Source of the DNA: Clostridiales bacterium UBA3277
GTDB lineage: Bacteria; Bacillota; Clostridia; Oscillospirales; Oscillospiraceae
Direction: 5' to 3'
Assembly: GCA_002362145.1 (NCBI GenBank)
Contig: DETX01000020.1
Location: 1 to 18,908, forward strand
Length of the DNA: 18,908 nt
Part shown: one piece after another, positions 8,119 through 16,159 of the stretch
Layout: each line of letters begins with the position of its first letter
Numbering within the stretch: position 1 is the first letter of the stretch
Made by a program: the position numbers and the translations under genes
The notes under the pieces: model-generated
The model's input: the letters and a program-made list of their open reading frames with translations, nothing else
The model's database searches: none
What the model was told of the DNA's origin: nothing

Positions 8119-9096
8119 ATGGAGAAACCCCTGCTGAGCGTCATTGTCCCGGTGTACAAGGTGGAGAAGTTTCTTCCCCGCTGTCTCCGGTCTCTGGTGT
8201 CGCAGACCTATGAGAATCTGGAGATTCTCCTGGTGGACGACGGCTCCCCCGACGGCAGCGGCGCGATCTGCGACGCCTGGGCGGAAAAGGACCCCCGAAT
8301 TCGGGTCATTCATCAGAAGAACGCCGGCGCCGGCGCTGCCCGAAACGCGGCATTGGACGCGGCAGGGGGAGAGCTCGTCGGTTTTGTGGACAGCGACGAT
8401 TATGTCTCTCCCGATTTTTACGATTACCTCTACAGCCTCATGGACGAAGAGGTGGACATTGCCGAGTGCGGCTATTTGGAGACCCGGGATGACGACGCGG
8501 AGTTCCATAAGGAACCTGGGGACACTTTCCGCTATACACCCCAGGAGGCCATGGCGGAGCATATCCGGGACCGAGTGTTTCGCCAGCTGATCTGGAACAA
8601 GCTGTATCGCAGAAACGTGGTAGAAAACGTGCGATTTCCTGTGGATACATGGATTGATGATGAATTTTTCACCTACAGGGCTCTGGGAAAAGCAGCCGGG
8701 CTGGTGCGTTCGGACCGAATTCTGTATGCCTACCGTCAGCAGGATGACAGCATTATGCATAGGCCATTTTCTCTGAAACGGCTGAATGGGCTCCGGGCAA
8801 AACAGCAGAGGATGTCTTTCCTGGAAGAGAAAATGCCGGAGCTTGTTCCTTTGGCAAAGAATGATCTTCTCATGAGCTGCCTCTACGCCATGCAGGGTAC
8901 CCTTCGAAACCTGACGGGGGAGGACCGGGAGAGGGCCTTCGCCTTTCTCCATGAGACGGTTGCGGCGCTCAAGCCCCTTCCCAAGGACCCGGAGGTCAGT
9001 GGAAAGCGCAGGCTTCTCATGGCCTCGGCGGCCCGCTCTCTTCGGGCCACGGCGGCGGCAGTGAACCTTCTGGAAGATATGCACATTCTGAAATGA
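8119..9096 (+). CDS. GT2-family glycosyltransferase
   Basis: This 325-residue GT-A enzyme carries LLSVIVPVYKVEKFLPRCLRSLVSQTYENLEILLVDDGSPDGSG at its N-terminus and FVDSDDYVSP (DSDD 91-94) as the donor/metal site. IWNKLYRR (158-165) and WIDDEFFTYR (178-187) probably form the acceptor side, with a catalytic acidic residue in IDDEF. It starts at an ATG behind AAAGGA, 12 bp after the previous stop. Its C-terminal pattern (NKLYRR, IDDEFFTY, then a YR-rich strand) closely matches the last gene of the window (17912-18889), so these two look like paralogues. Sugar and linkage are unknown. AT content rises around 8600-8880 compared with its neighbours, which may reflect a mixed history. Confidence 0.9.
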   Translation: MEKPLLSVIVPVYKVEKFLPRCLRSLVSQTYENLEILLVDDGSPDGSGAICDAWAEKDPRIRVIHQKNAGAGAARNAALDAAGGELVGFVDSDDYVSPDFYDYLYSLMDEEVDIAECGYLETRDDDAEFHKEPGDTFRYTPQEAMAEHIRDRVFRQLIWNKLYRRNVVENVRFPVDTWIDDEFFTYRALGKAAGLVRSDRILYAYRQQDDSIMHRPFSLKRLNGLRAKQQRMSFLEEKMPELVPLAKNDLLMSCLYAMQGTLRNLTGEDRERAFAFLHETVAALKPLPKDPEVSGKRRLLMASAARSLRATAAAVNLLEDMHILK

Positions 9097-9103
9097 GGCT
9101 TCT

Positions 9104-9994
9104 ATGGACTTTCTCTATCCCATTACGGTTTTTACGCCCACCTATAACCGGGCCTATATTCTGGAAAACCTCTACCGCTCCCTCCAGCGCCAGACTTATA
9201 TGGATTTTGAGTGGCTGGTGGTGGACGACGGCTCCACTGACGAAACGGAAGCGCTGTTCGCCGCCTGGAAGCAGGAGGGCAACCCCTTTCCCATCCACTA
9301 TGTCCGCCAGGAAAACGGCGGCAAGTGCCGGGCCATCAACCGTGGATTGAAGGAGGCCCAGGGCAGGCTCTTTTTTACAGTGGACTCTGACGACTATCTG
9401 ACAGACGACGCCCTGGAAAAAGTGGTCAGATGGGAATCAGAGCTTCCCAGGGACGGGAAATTCTGCGGCTTTGCGGGCAACCTGGGCACCGCGCCGGACA
9501 AAACTCCCAATAAGCCCTTTCCCGGCGGCTATCTGGACGGGAATGCCCTGGACCGCTATGGTCCGGTGGAGGGAGAGCGGGCTTCCGTGTTCTATACCGA
9601 GGTCCACCGGAAATATCTCTACCCGGAGTTCCCCGGAGAGAAATTTATGACCGAGGCCGTGACCTGGAACCGTATGGCCAGGGATGGCTACAAAATGCGC
9701 TACTACAACGACATTATCTGGATCTACGAATACAAGGGCGACGGCCTGACCCAGGCCGGATACCGGCTCTTCCTGGAAAATCCCCGGGGTACGGCCCTGT
9801 TCTTCCGGGAGAAGGCAGAGCTTCTTCACTATGATCTTCGGACGAAACTGGGTATGTGGTACGGCTTCACCTGCGACGCCATGGACCGCTGCACCAACGC
9901 CCAGATTGCGGAATATATCGATATGCCCCGCTGGCTGGTGGGCCCCATGAAAGGCGTCCACGGCCTGCTACAAGTTCTCAGAAAAAAGAGGTAA
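9104..9994 (+). CDS. GT2-family glycosyltransferase
   Basis: This 296-residue GT-A enzyme begins ITVFTPTYNRAYILENLYRSLQRQTYMDFEWLVVDDGSTDET, with the acidic pair at 41-42 and the metal site TVDSDDYLTDDA (DSDD 94-97). The NGGKCRAINRGL block (71-82) places it in a different GT2 subgroup from its neighbours, which have KNGGLSAARN-like sequence. The later TEVHRKYLYPEFPGEKFMTEAVTWNRMARDGY stretch is a signature I know from many capsule-cluster transferases, with the acidic residue in FMTEA as the likely base. GAGG (9095-9098) overlaps the upstream stop and lies five bases before the ATG, so translation is probably coupled. Only four bases separate it from the ABC permease gene, which ties it to that export system. 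Confidence 0.9.
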   Translation: MDFLYPITVFTPTYNRAYILENLYRSLQRQTYMDFEWLVVDDGSTDETEALFAAWKQEGNPFPIHYVRQENGGKCRAINRGLKEAQGRLFFTVDSDDYLTDDALEKVVRWESELPRDGKFCGFAGNLGTAPDKTPNKPFPGGYLDGNALDRYGPVEGERASVFYTEVHRKYLYPEFPGEKFMTEAVTWNRMARDGYKMRYYNDIIWIYEYKGDGLTQAGYRLFLENPRGTALFFREKAELLHYDLRTKLGMWYGFTCDAMDRCTNAQIAEYIDMPRWLVGPMKGVHGLLQVLRKKR

Positions 9995-9998
9995 CCCC

Positions 9999-10856
9999 AT
10001 GGCAGACACCACACATGAGCAGTACCACACCCACATCTCCTCCAGGCACCGCTGGCTGGATCTGAACCTGAAAGAGGTCTGGCGGTATCGGGACCTGATT
10101 GCCCTGTTTACCCGGCGGACCTTTGTGGTCTCCTTCAAGCAGACCATCCTGGGCCCGGCCTGGATTTTTCTGACCCCTCTGTTTACCAGTATCATCCATG
10201 CCTTTGTATTCGGCGGCATCGCAGGCATCAGCACCGACGGTGTGCCGGGACTGCTGTTCTATCTCTGCGGCAACGCGGTCTGGGCGTATTTTGCCAGCTG
10301 TCTCACCAGCAACGCCAATACCTTCACCGCCAACGCCTATATGTACGGCAAGGTCTATTTCCCCCGGCTCACCACCCCCATCTCCAATGTCTTTTCCGCA
10401 GTGATCCGGTTTGCCATTCAGCTTTTGATGGTGATGCTGGTTCTATTCTACTATCTCTTCCGGGGCCAGGTCCATCCCAATTTCCTTTTGTGGCTGCTGA
10501 TTCCCGTGGAGCTTGTTCACCTGGGAATCCTGGGCATGGGCTTTGGCATCATCATTTCCAGCATGACCACCAAGTACCGGGATCTCTCCATTCTGGTGGA
10601 CTTCGGCGTCTCCTTGTGGATGTACGCCACCCCTGTGGTCTATCCCATGTCCACCATCACCGAAAACTGGGTGCGGACCATCCTGCTGTGCAATCCCGTG
10701 ACCTCCTCCGTGGAGCTCATGCGCCTGGCAATCCTGGGTAAGGGCACCTTCTATCCGGGATACTACCTGCTCAGCTGGGTCGTGACGGCGGCTGTGGCGG
10801 TGCTGGGAATTATGGTTTTCAACAAGGTCGAGCGGACCTTCATGGATACGGTGTAA
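9999..10856 (+). CDS. wzm: ABC-2 polysaccharide export permease (Wzm/TagG-like)
   Basis: This 285-residue membrane protein has about six membrane helices (roughly 53-75, 85-105, 128-153, 163-188, 198-217, 257-275) after an amphipathic N-terminal region, the usual size and topology of Wzm/TagG permeases. Family motifs are visible: REL-like FTRRTFVVSFKQTILGPAW (37-55), KVYFPRLTTPIS (118-129), KYRDL (192-196), MYATPVVYP (208-216) and the NP turn at 232-233. With its ATPase it would move a completed lipid-linked polysaccharide across the cytoplasmic membrane. AGAGG (9987-9991) supplies the ribosome site. The ATPase gene follows after 12 bp with a strong site. The symbol is a family name; TagG (teichoic acid export) is the main alternative. 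Confidence 0.92.
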   Translation: MADTTHEQYHTHISSRHRWLDLNLKEVWRYRDLIALFTRRTFVVSFKQTILGPAWIFLTPLFTSIIHAFVFGGIAGISTDGVPGLLFYLCGNAVWAYFASCLTSNANTFTANAYMYGKVYFPRLTTPISNVFSAVIRFAIQLLMVMLVLFYYLFRGQVHPNFLLWLLIPVELVHLGILGMGFGIIISSMTTKYRDLSILVDFGVSLWMYATPVVYPMSTITENWVRTILLCNPVTSSVELMRLAILGKGTFYPGYYLLSWVVTAAVAVLGIMVFNKVERTFMDTV

Positions 10857-10868
10857 GGAGGAAGGGCT

Positions 10869-12152
10869 ATGCAGCAGCAAAGAGAAGTGGCCATCCGCCT
10901 GGCCGGTGTGAAAAAGAAATATAAGCTGGGCCAGATCGGCGGAGGCACCCTCCAGGAGGATCTGCAAAGCTGGTGGGCCCGGGTCCGGGGCAAAGAGGAC
11001 CCCAATCTGCCCATCGGCACAGACCAGCGCCTGGTGGGCAAGACCTTCATGGCCCTCAACGGCGTGGATCTGACGGTCTACAAGGGGGAGGCCCTGGGCA
11101 TCATCGGCGGCAACGGTGCCGGCAAGAGCACCATGCTCAAGCTCCTCAGCCGGGTCACCGCCCCCACGGAAGGGGAGATTGACATCTACGGCCGCATCGC
11201 CTCCATGCTGGAGGTGGGCACCGGCTTCAACGGCGAAATGACCGGCCGGGAGAATATCTATATGAACGGTGCCATCCTTGGCATGACCAAGGCGGAGATC
11301 GACGCCAAAATGGAGGACATCATTGACTTTTCCGAGGTCCGGGATTTTATCGACACCCCCACCAAGCGCTATTCCTCGGGTATGTTTGTCAAGCTGGCCT
11401 TCTCCGTGGCCGCCCATCTGGACAGCGAGATCATGATCATGGATGAGGTCCTGGCCGTGGGCGACGTGCAGTTCCAGAAGAAATGCCTGGACCGGATGCG
11501 CGCCGCAGCCAAGGAGGAGGGCCGGACGGTCCTTTACGTCAGCCACAATATGAACACCATCCGTTCCCTGTGTGACCGGTGCATCGTCATGGACCAGGGA
11601 AAGATCATCTTCGAGGGCGGAGTGGAGGAAGCCATCGGCGTATACTACGGCCGGGGCGACAGCCTGCGGCTCATCAACGACTGTGAGCACACCACCCGGG
11701 AGCCCATCGGCGACGGGACCATGCACATCCACTCCGTGGAGATTTTGGACAAGAAGGCCCCCATCCTCTATGAGGGGGACGATCTGACCTTGAAACTCCG
11801 CTTCCACTCCCAGAGGGACTACCCCCGGGTGGCCTTCCGCATCATCTATTTCACACCCTCCAGCGTGCCCGTGGGCATGGCAGCCTCGGAGCCTAGCCTC
11901 TCCGTCCGGGAAGGGGAAAACGAGGCGGTTTTCCAGATGGAGCTGCCCCAGCTGGGCCAGGGAGAGTACTGCGGCCGCATTGTGCTCTATGAAGTCAACG
12001 AGTACGGCTCTGAGACGGTCCACGATGTGGTCAACGCCGCCTTTACCATCCGCAAGGAGTTCCGGGAGAGCGTCAACGACACCGCCAAGCGCTGGAATCA
12101 GCAGTATTGGGGCAGCATCGTATTCCCGTCCATCGAAGTGGTGGAAGAATGA
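10869..12152 (+). CDS. wzt: Polysaccharide ABC exporter ATPase with C-terminal Wzt-like domain
   Basis: This 427-residue protein has an ABC ATPase domain (about 1-260) and a C-terminal beta-rich domain (about 280-400). Walker A is GGNGAGKST (80-88), the signature is the variant YSSGM (168-172) typical of Wzt/TagH proteins, Walker B is IMIMDEV (188-194) followed by LAVGD, and the switch His is in SHN (226). The long insert before Walker A (YKLGQIGGG to VGKTFMALNGVDL) is a family trait. In characterised Wzt proteins the C-terminal domain binds the end of the polysaccharide, often a modified terminal residue, so that only finished chains are exported. AAGGAGG (10855-10861) gives a very strong ribosome site. 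Its stop overlaps the start of the pyruvyl transferase gene by four bases. No ligand can be assigned from sequence. Confidence 0.93.
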   Translation: MQQQREVAIRLAGVKKKYKLGQIGGGTLQEDLQSWWARVRGKEDPNLPIGTDQRLVGKTFMALNGVDLTVYKGEALGIIGGNGAGKSTMLKLLSRVTAPTEGEIDIYGRIASMLEVGTGFNGEMTGRENIYMNGAILGMTKAEIDAKMEDIIDFSEVRDFIDTPTKRYSSGMFVKLAFSVAAHLDSEIMIMDEVLAVGDVQFQKKCLDRMRAAAKEEGRTVLYVSHNMNTIRSLCDRCIVMDQGKIIFEGGVEEAIGVYYGRGDSLRLINDCEHTTREPIGDGTMHIHSVEILDKKAPILYEGDDLTLKLRFHSQRDYPRVAFRIIYFTPSSVPVGMAASEPSLSVREGENEAVFQMELPQLGQGEYCGRIVLYEVNEYGSETVHDVVNAAFTIRKEFRESVNDTAKRWNQQYWGSIVFPSIEVVEE

Positions 12153-13294
12153 GACCCGTGACCATTCTTCTGGCGGGGGAATTTTACTCGGAAAACCTGG
12201 GAGACCCCCTGCTGTGCCGGACGGTGGAGAGCATCCTCAAAGAGCGCTGGCCCCAGGCGACCATCGTTCCCTTCGACCTCACCGGCAGGACCGGCCCGGG
12301 CAGCTTTTTTGAAGCGGCCCCGGGGAAGTGGTCGGAAATTCTGCTGAAAAAGGCCAGCGACCGCTTTTTATACTACCGCCGGGCGGCTATTCTTCGGTTT
12401 CTGGCCGAAGATAAGGCCCGGCATCAGCGGGTTTGGTACGCCTTAAAGGAGCTTCGCAGGCAGTACCGGTTTGACATGGTGGTCTTTGCCGGCGGCTCCC
12501 TGTTTATGGACTATTTTGCAGGAATCATTTACGAAATGGTCCGCGCCTTCGCCTTTTCCCAGACGAAGATCGTCTTTCACGCCTGCGGCATGAGCACCCT
12601 CTCCCAGGACGGGGAGTACCTCCTCGCCCGGGCCCTCCGGGACCGCCATGTGGTCTCCATCTCCCTTCGGGATTCCTATGACCGCTTTGTGTCTTTGTTT
12701 CCGGTGAGGGGCAAGACCATCGAGACCTTTGACACGGCCCTGGGGTGCAGCCTCAGCTACGCCCCGACGGAGAAAAAGCGGGCGGAGTTTGGCCTGGGCC
12801 TCATTGACCGGCGGGAGGATTTGCAGATTCCTCTGATTCGGGCGCTTCTGCGCTCCGGGAAATCTTGGATGGCCTTCACCAACGGCTCTCCCTACGACCA
12901 GGAGTATGGAAAAAAGCTGCTCCTACAGGCCGGGATTCCCGAAGAAGAGCTGGCCCAATATCTGCTGCCCCGGCCCACCACGGTGGAGACTTTGGTTGCC
13001 TATGTGACGGGCTTTGAGAAGCTGGTTGCCTTTCGGATGCACAGCCAGATCGTGGCGGCCTCCTTCGGCGTGCCCTCCTTCGGCTTCGGCTGGGATGACA
13101 AAATCGGGGCGTTTTATGAAAAATTGGGCTTTCCCCAGGGCTGTACCGGGGAGAGCATGGACCTGGGCAGCATTGAGGAAATCCTGTCCCAGTACGGCGA
13201 GCTTCGCCCCCGGGCTTTGGAGCAGGGGCGGCAGAGCCGGGAGTACCTCATTGGGGTTCTTGAAAAGCATCTTGGAAGGAGGGGGCGCGGTTGA
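12149..13294 (+). CDS. Polysaccharide pyruvyl transferase family protein (CsaB/WcaK-like)
   Basis: This 381-residue protein resembles the polysaccharide pyruvyl transferase family, GT-B-like enzymes that transfer pyruvate from phosphoenolpyruvate to form a ketal on a sugar. Family features are NLGDPLL (16-22), VVFAGGSLFMDYF (111-123), VFHACGMS (142-149), SISLRDSYD (170-178), a TTVETLVAYV stretch (277-286), and the strongly conserved RMHSQIVAASFGVPSFGFG (296-314) followed by WDDKIGAFY. The AGGS, RDS and RMHS blocks are hallmarks. The ATG at 12149 overlaps the ATPase stop (ATGA); a longer frame from 12107 would lie inside that gene. Such coupling suggests the pyruvylated glycan is the exporter's cargo. 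In Gram-positives pyruvylated wall polymers can anchor S-layer-homology proteins, but no such protein is in view. Some members are not pyruvyl transferases, so the exact reaction is less certain than the family. Confidence 0.85.
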   Translation: MRPVTILLAGEFYSENLGDPLLCRTVESILKERWPQATIVPFDLTGRTGPGSFFEAAPGKWSEILLKKASDRFLYYRRAAILRFLAEDKARHQRVWYALKELRRQYRFDMVVFAGGSLFMDYFAGIIYEMVRAFAFSQTKIVFHACGMSTLSQDGEYLLARALRDRHVVSISLRDSYDRFVSLFPVRGKTIETFDTALGCSLSYAPTEKKRAEFGLGLIDRREDLQIPLIRALLRSGKSWMAFTNGSPYDQEYGKKLLLQAGIPEEELAQYLLPRPTTVETLVAYVTGFEKLVAFRMHSQIVAASFGVPSFGFGWDDKIGAFYEKLGFPQGCTGESMDLGSIEEILSQYGELRPRALEQGRQSREYLIGVLEKHLGRRGRG

Positions 13295-14133
13295 TCCCAA
13301 AAATCATTCACTACTGCTGGTTCGGGAGAAATCCCAAGCCGGCCCTGACGGAAAAGTGCCTGAAAAGCTGGAAAAAGTACTGCCCGGACTTTACCATCCG
13401 GGAATGGAACGAGGATTCTCTGGACCTCTCCGCCGCCCCGCTGTACGTCCGCCAGGCCTATGAGGCCGGGAAGTGGGCTTTTGTCTCGGACTATGTGCGC
13501 CTGCTTGCCATGACCCGGGAGGGCGGCGTGTACATGGACACCGACGTGGAACTGGTCCGGCCCCTGGAGCCCTTCCTCAAAAACCGGGCCTTCTGCGGCT
13601 TTGAAACGAAAAAAAGCATATCCACCGGCGTAATGGCCTGTGAGCAGGGCTTCCCTCTGTTTGGGGAGTTTCTGCGCCATTACGACGAGGTTTCTTTTTA
13701 TCATGACGATGGCAGCCTGAACGTGACCACCAATGTGGAGACCGTAACGGCGGCCCTCTCTCCCTGGGGCCTCCGGCTGGACGGTCGGGAGCAGACCGTG
13801 GCGGAACTGACCATCTACCCAAGCTATGTGTTCAGCCCCGTGGACTTTGAGACGGGGGTCCTCCACCGAAAAAGCAAAACCGTGGCCATCCACTGGTTTT
13901 CCGGAAGCTGGTACACCGCCCAGGAGCAGGCCCACCGGGAGACCCTTCGCAGAAAGGCCCGCCGGGCGAAATTGACAGACCCGGTGAAGCGGGCTGTCCA
14001 CAGCTGCCTGGGGGACGAGGGCATGGAGCGCTGGCAGGAGCGGCTTCGCCGGTATCGGAGCTGGGAGGAGTTTTCGAAAATTCCCCGCCGGGTCCTCCGA
14101 AAGCTCCTGGGAAAATCCAACGCGGAGGAATAA
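13291..14133 (+). CDS. GT32-family glycosyltransferase, DXD sugar-binding type (copy A)
   Basis: This 280-residue enzyme begins IPKIIHYCWFGRNPKP, the hallmark of the Gly_transf_sug/OCH1-like (GT32) family found in capsule clusters. The donor and metal site is the DXD in GGVYMDTDVEL (Asp83, Asp85), preceded by FVSDYVRL (64-71). The end of the fold carries VAIHWFSGSWYT, also a family signature, then a basic tail of about 65 residues. These retaining enzymes transfer hexoses or HexNAc using UDP- or GDP-sugars. The start is TTG at 13291 behind GGAAGGAGG (13274-13282), and TTG overlaps the upstream TGA, so reinitiation is likely. It is closely similar to the second GT32 gene (16146-16925), including an identical 37-bp stretch (13433-13469). 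Confidence 0.9.
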   Translation: MIPKIIHYCWFGRNPKPALTEKCLKSWKKYCPDFTIREWNEDSLDLSAAPLYVRQAYEAGKWAFVSDYVRLLAMTREGGVYMDTDVELVRPLEPFLKNRAFCGFETKKSISTGVMACEQGFPLFGEFLRHYDEVSFYHDDGSLNVTTNVETVTAALSPWGLRLDGREQTVAELTIYPSYVFSPVDFETGVLHRKSKTVAIHWFSGSWYTAQEQAHRETLRRKARRAKLTDPVKRAVHSCLGDEGMERWQERLRRYRSWEEFSKIPRRVLRKLLGKSNAEE

Positions 14134-14136
14134 GCC

Positions 14137-15126
14137 ATGGCCCGGATATCCGTGATCGTACCGGTGTACCAGGTGGAAGCCTACCTGGACCGCTGTGTCA
14201 GAAGCATCCTGGGCCAGAGCTTCCGGGATTTTGAACTCATTTTGGTGGACGACGGCAGCCCCGACGGCTGCGGCGCCCTGTGTGACGGCTATGCCCGGGC
14301 GGACCGGCGGGTCCGGGTCATCCATCAGAAAAACGGCGGGCTCTCCGCGGCGAGAAACGCCGGAATCGACCTGGCCCTTGAGGGGGATGCCCAGTGGCTG
14401 ACCTTCATCGACAGCGACGACTGGGTCCACCGGGAGATGCTGGGGGCGATGCTCTCCGCCGCCGGGAGCCTGGATACCAAAATCAGTGTTTGCGCCTACG
14501 GGGAGACGGCAGGGGAGGACCCCTGGACCGGAGCGCCTCTGGAGGCGGAGGCCTGGGAGCCGGAGCCCTTTTACCGGCAGCATTTCATCCTCGCCACCAT
14601 TGCCTGCGCCAAGCTCTACCACCGCAGCCTCTTTGAGGGCCTGCGCTATCCTCTGGGGAAGCTCCACGAGGATGAATTCGTCACCTACCGCCTTCTCTTT
14701 ACCCAGGAGAAGCTGGCGGTGATTTTTGCCCCGCTGTACGCCTACTATCAAAATGACAGCGGCATCACAAAAACCAACTGGACCCCCCGGCGTCTGGACG
14801 CCTGGGAGGCCTATGACCAGCAGATTGCCTTTTTCCGGCAGCTTGGCCGGGAGGAGATGGTCCGCTTCCGCCTCCGGGGCTTTCTGGAAAACGCCATGGT
14901 GAATCTGAACCAGGCAGAGACCTCTCCCCGGGCCCGGGAGTACCGGCGGACCATCCGGGCCATGTATCGGCGTATCCGCCGGCTGCTGCGGCAGTGCTGG
15001 CATGGGGGATGTATCCGGTTTTGGATGGATTTTGACATCTTAGTCCGGTTTTACCCTGTGACCACCCGGCTGTATCGGCTGTGGCTGGAAGGGAAGGAAA
15101 AACTGAGGAGGAAGGGCCATGGCTGA
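14137..15126 (+). CDS. GT2-family glycosyltransferase (duplicated module, copy A)
   Basis: This 329-residue GT-A enzyme opens ISVIVPVYQVEAYLDRCVRSILGQSF, with VDDGSPDGCG (acidic pair 38-39) and the metal site FIDSDDWVHRE (DSDD 92-95). ACAKLYHRSLFEGLRYPLGKLHEDEFVTYR (156-185) holds the likely catalytic acidic cluster EDE (178-180), followed by YAYYQNDSGITK. The same KLHEDEF and QND-GI blocks occur in the GT2 gene at 16941-17915, which also lies directly after a GT32 gene, so the GT32-GT2 pair has been duplicated. GGAGGAA (14124-14130) precedes the ATG by six bases. Three bases separate it from the GT32 gene, and its end overlaps the next gene by eight bases. The basic C-terminal tail (about 265-329) may bind the membrane. 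Confidence 0.9.
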   Translation: MARISVIVPVYQVEAYLDRCVRSILGQSFRDFELILVDDGSPDGCGALCDGYARADRRVRVIHQKNGGLSAARNAGIDLALEGDAQWLTFIDSDDWVHREMLGAMLSAAGSLDTKISVCAYGETAGEDPWTGAPLEAEAWEPEPFYRQHFILATIACAKLYHRSLFEGLRYPLGKLHEDEFVTYRLLFTQEKLAVIFAPLYAYYQNDSGITKTNWTPRRLDAWEAYDQQIAFFRQLGREEMVRFRLRGFLENAMVNLNQAETSPRAREYRRTIRAMYRRIRRLLRQCWHGGCIRFWMDFDILVRFYPVTTRLYRLWLEGKEKLRRKGHG

Positions 15127-16159
15127 GATCAGTGTGATCGTGCCCGTATTCAACGCCGGGGGCTACCTGGCCGCCTGCCTGGACAGCATTCTGGCCCAGA
15201 CCTTTTCCGACTTTGAGGTGATTCTGGCAGACGACGGCAGCACGGACCGGAGCGGGGAGCTGTGTGAAGCCTATGCCGGCCGGGACAGCCGTATCCGGGT
15301 GTTCCACCAGGAAAACGCCGGCCAGGCCGCCGCCCGGAACCGGGCCATGGAGATGGCGGCGGGGGACTGGTTTTGCTTTGTGGACAGCGATGATCTGATC
15401 CACCCCCAGATGCTCAAATGCCTGGCACTGGCGGCGAAAAACAGCGGCGCCCCCATTGCCATGTGCCGGATGCAGGAGTCGCCGGAGCTTCCCAAAGACT
15501 TCCTCGCCCCCCGGCAGGGGGACTTTCAGGTCTACCCCATGGACGAGAAAACCCTTCTTTCCCTCCACGACCGGGACGCCTACCCCGGCTGGGTGGCCTG
15601 CGCCAAGCTCATCCGCCGGGAGCTGTGCCAGCACTATCCCTTCTGCCCCGGCCGGGTCTATGAGGACAACGAGGCCGTGTGCCGCTGGCTGATCGAGGGG
15701 AAAAAGCTGGCCTATCTCCCGGAAAAAATGTACTATTACCGGACCAACGCCATGAGCACCACCCAGAAGGCGTTTTCCGTAAAGCGGCTGGACTACCTCT
15801 GGGCTTTGGAGAGCATCATCCTTTTCTATGACGAGCTGGGCTATACGACCCTGGCGGAGCGGTTTTGCGACCGCTATGCCGAGGCGGCGGCCGGGTGCTA
15901 CCACCGCCTGAAATTTGACCTGGACCGGAGGGATCTGGCCCGGCAGGTGGAGCGGGACGCCCGCACCCTCTTCCGGGACCGGGGCATCCCCATGACCCGG
16001 AGCCAGTTCGTGATGATGTTCGACGAGATGCACCCCCATCTCATTCGGCTGTACTATCCCCTGGACGCCTGCCGGAGAAGATTCCGGGCGGAGGGCCTTG
16101 GGGGGATGTTCCGGGCCATTGTCCGCCAACTTGGGAGGGAGAAACATGAGCATTCCTAA
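15119..16159 (+). CDS. GT2-family glycosyltransferase
   Basis: This 346-residue GT-A enzyme has ISVIVPVFNAGGYLAACLDSILAQTFSDFEVILADDGSTD at its N-terminus (acidic pair 38-39) and FVDSDDLIHPQ (DSDD 89-92) as the metal/donor site. The acceptor half carries WVACAKLIRRELC (158-170) and VYEDNEAVCRWL (180-191), where EDNE (182-185) replaces the EDE or IDDE found in its neighbours. That marks a separate subgroup and probably a different acceptor. GAGGAGGAAGG (15105-15115) gives a strong ribosome site inside the preceding gene, and it overlaps the following GT32 gene by 14 bases. It lies between the two copies of the GT32-GT2 pair. Confidence 0.9.
   Translation: MAEISVIVPVFNAGGYLAACLDSILAQTFSDFEVILADDGSTDRSGELCEAYAGRDSRIRVFHQENAGQAAARNRAMEMAAGDWFCFVDSDDLIHPQMLKCLALAAKNSGAPIAMCRMQESPELPKDFLAPRQGDFQVYPMDEKTLLSLHDRDAYPGWVACAKLIRRELCQHYPFCPGRVYEDNEAVCRWLIEGKKLAYLPEKMYYYRTNAMSTTQKAFSVKRLDYLWALESIILFYDELGYTTLAERFCDRYAEAAAGCYHRLKFDLDRRDLARQVERDARTLFRDRGIPMTRSQFVMMFDEMHPHLIRLYYPLDACRRRFRAEGLGGMFRAIVRQLGREKHEHS

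Noticed and set aside
7621..9084. A 487-codon open frame on the - strand.
   Set aside because: It is antisense to two GT2 genes with intact motifs and has no domain of its own.
10443..12023. A 526-codon open frame on the - strand, rich in His, Gly and Asp.
   Set aside because: It is the mirror of the Wzm/Wzt genes, whose motifs are certain; its composition reflects antisense codons.
13114..15003. A 629-codon open frame on the - strand.
   Set aside because: It is antisense to the pyruvyl transferase, GT32 and GT2 genes, spans their boundaries and shows no family signature.
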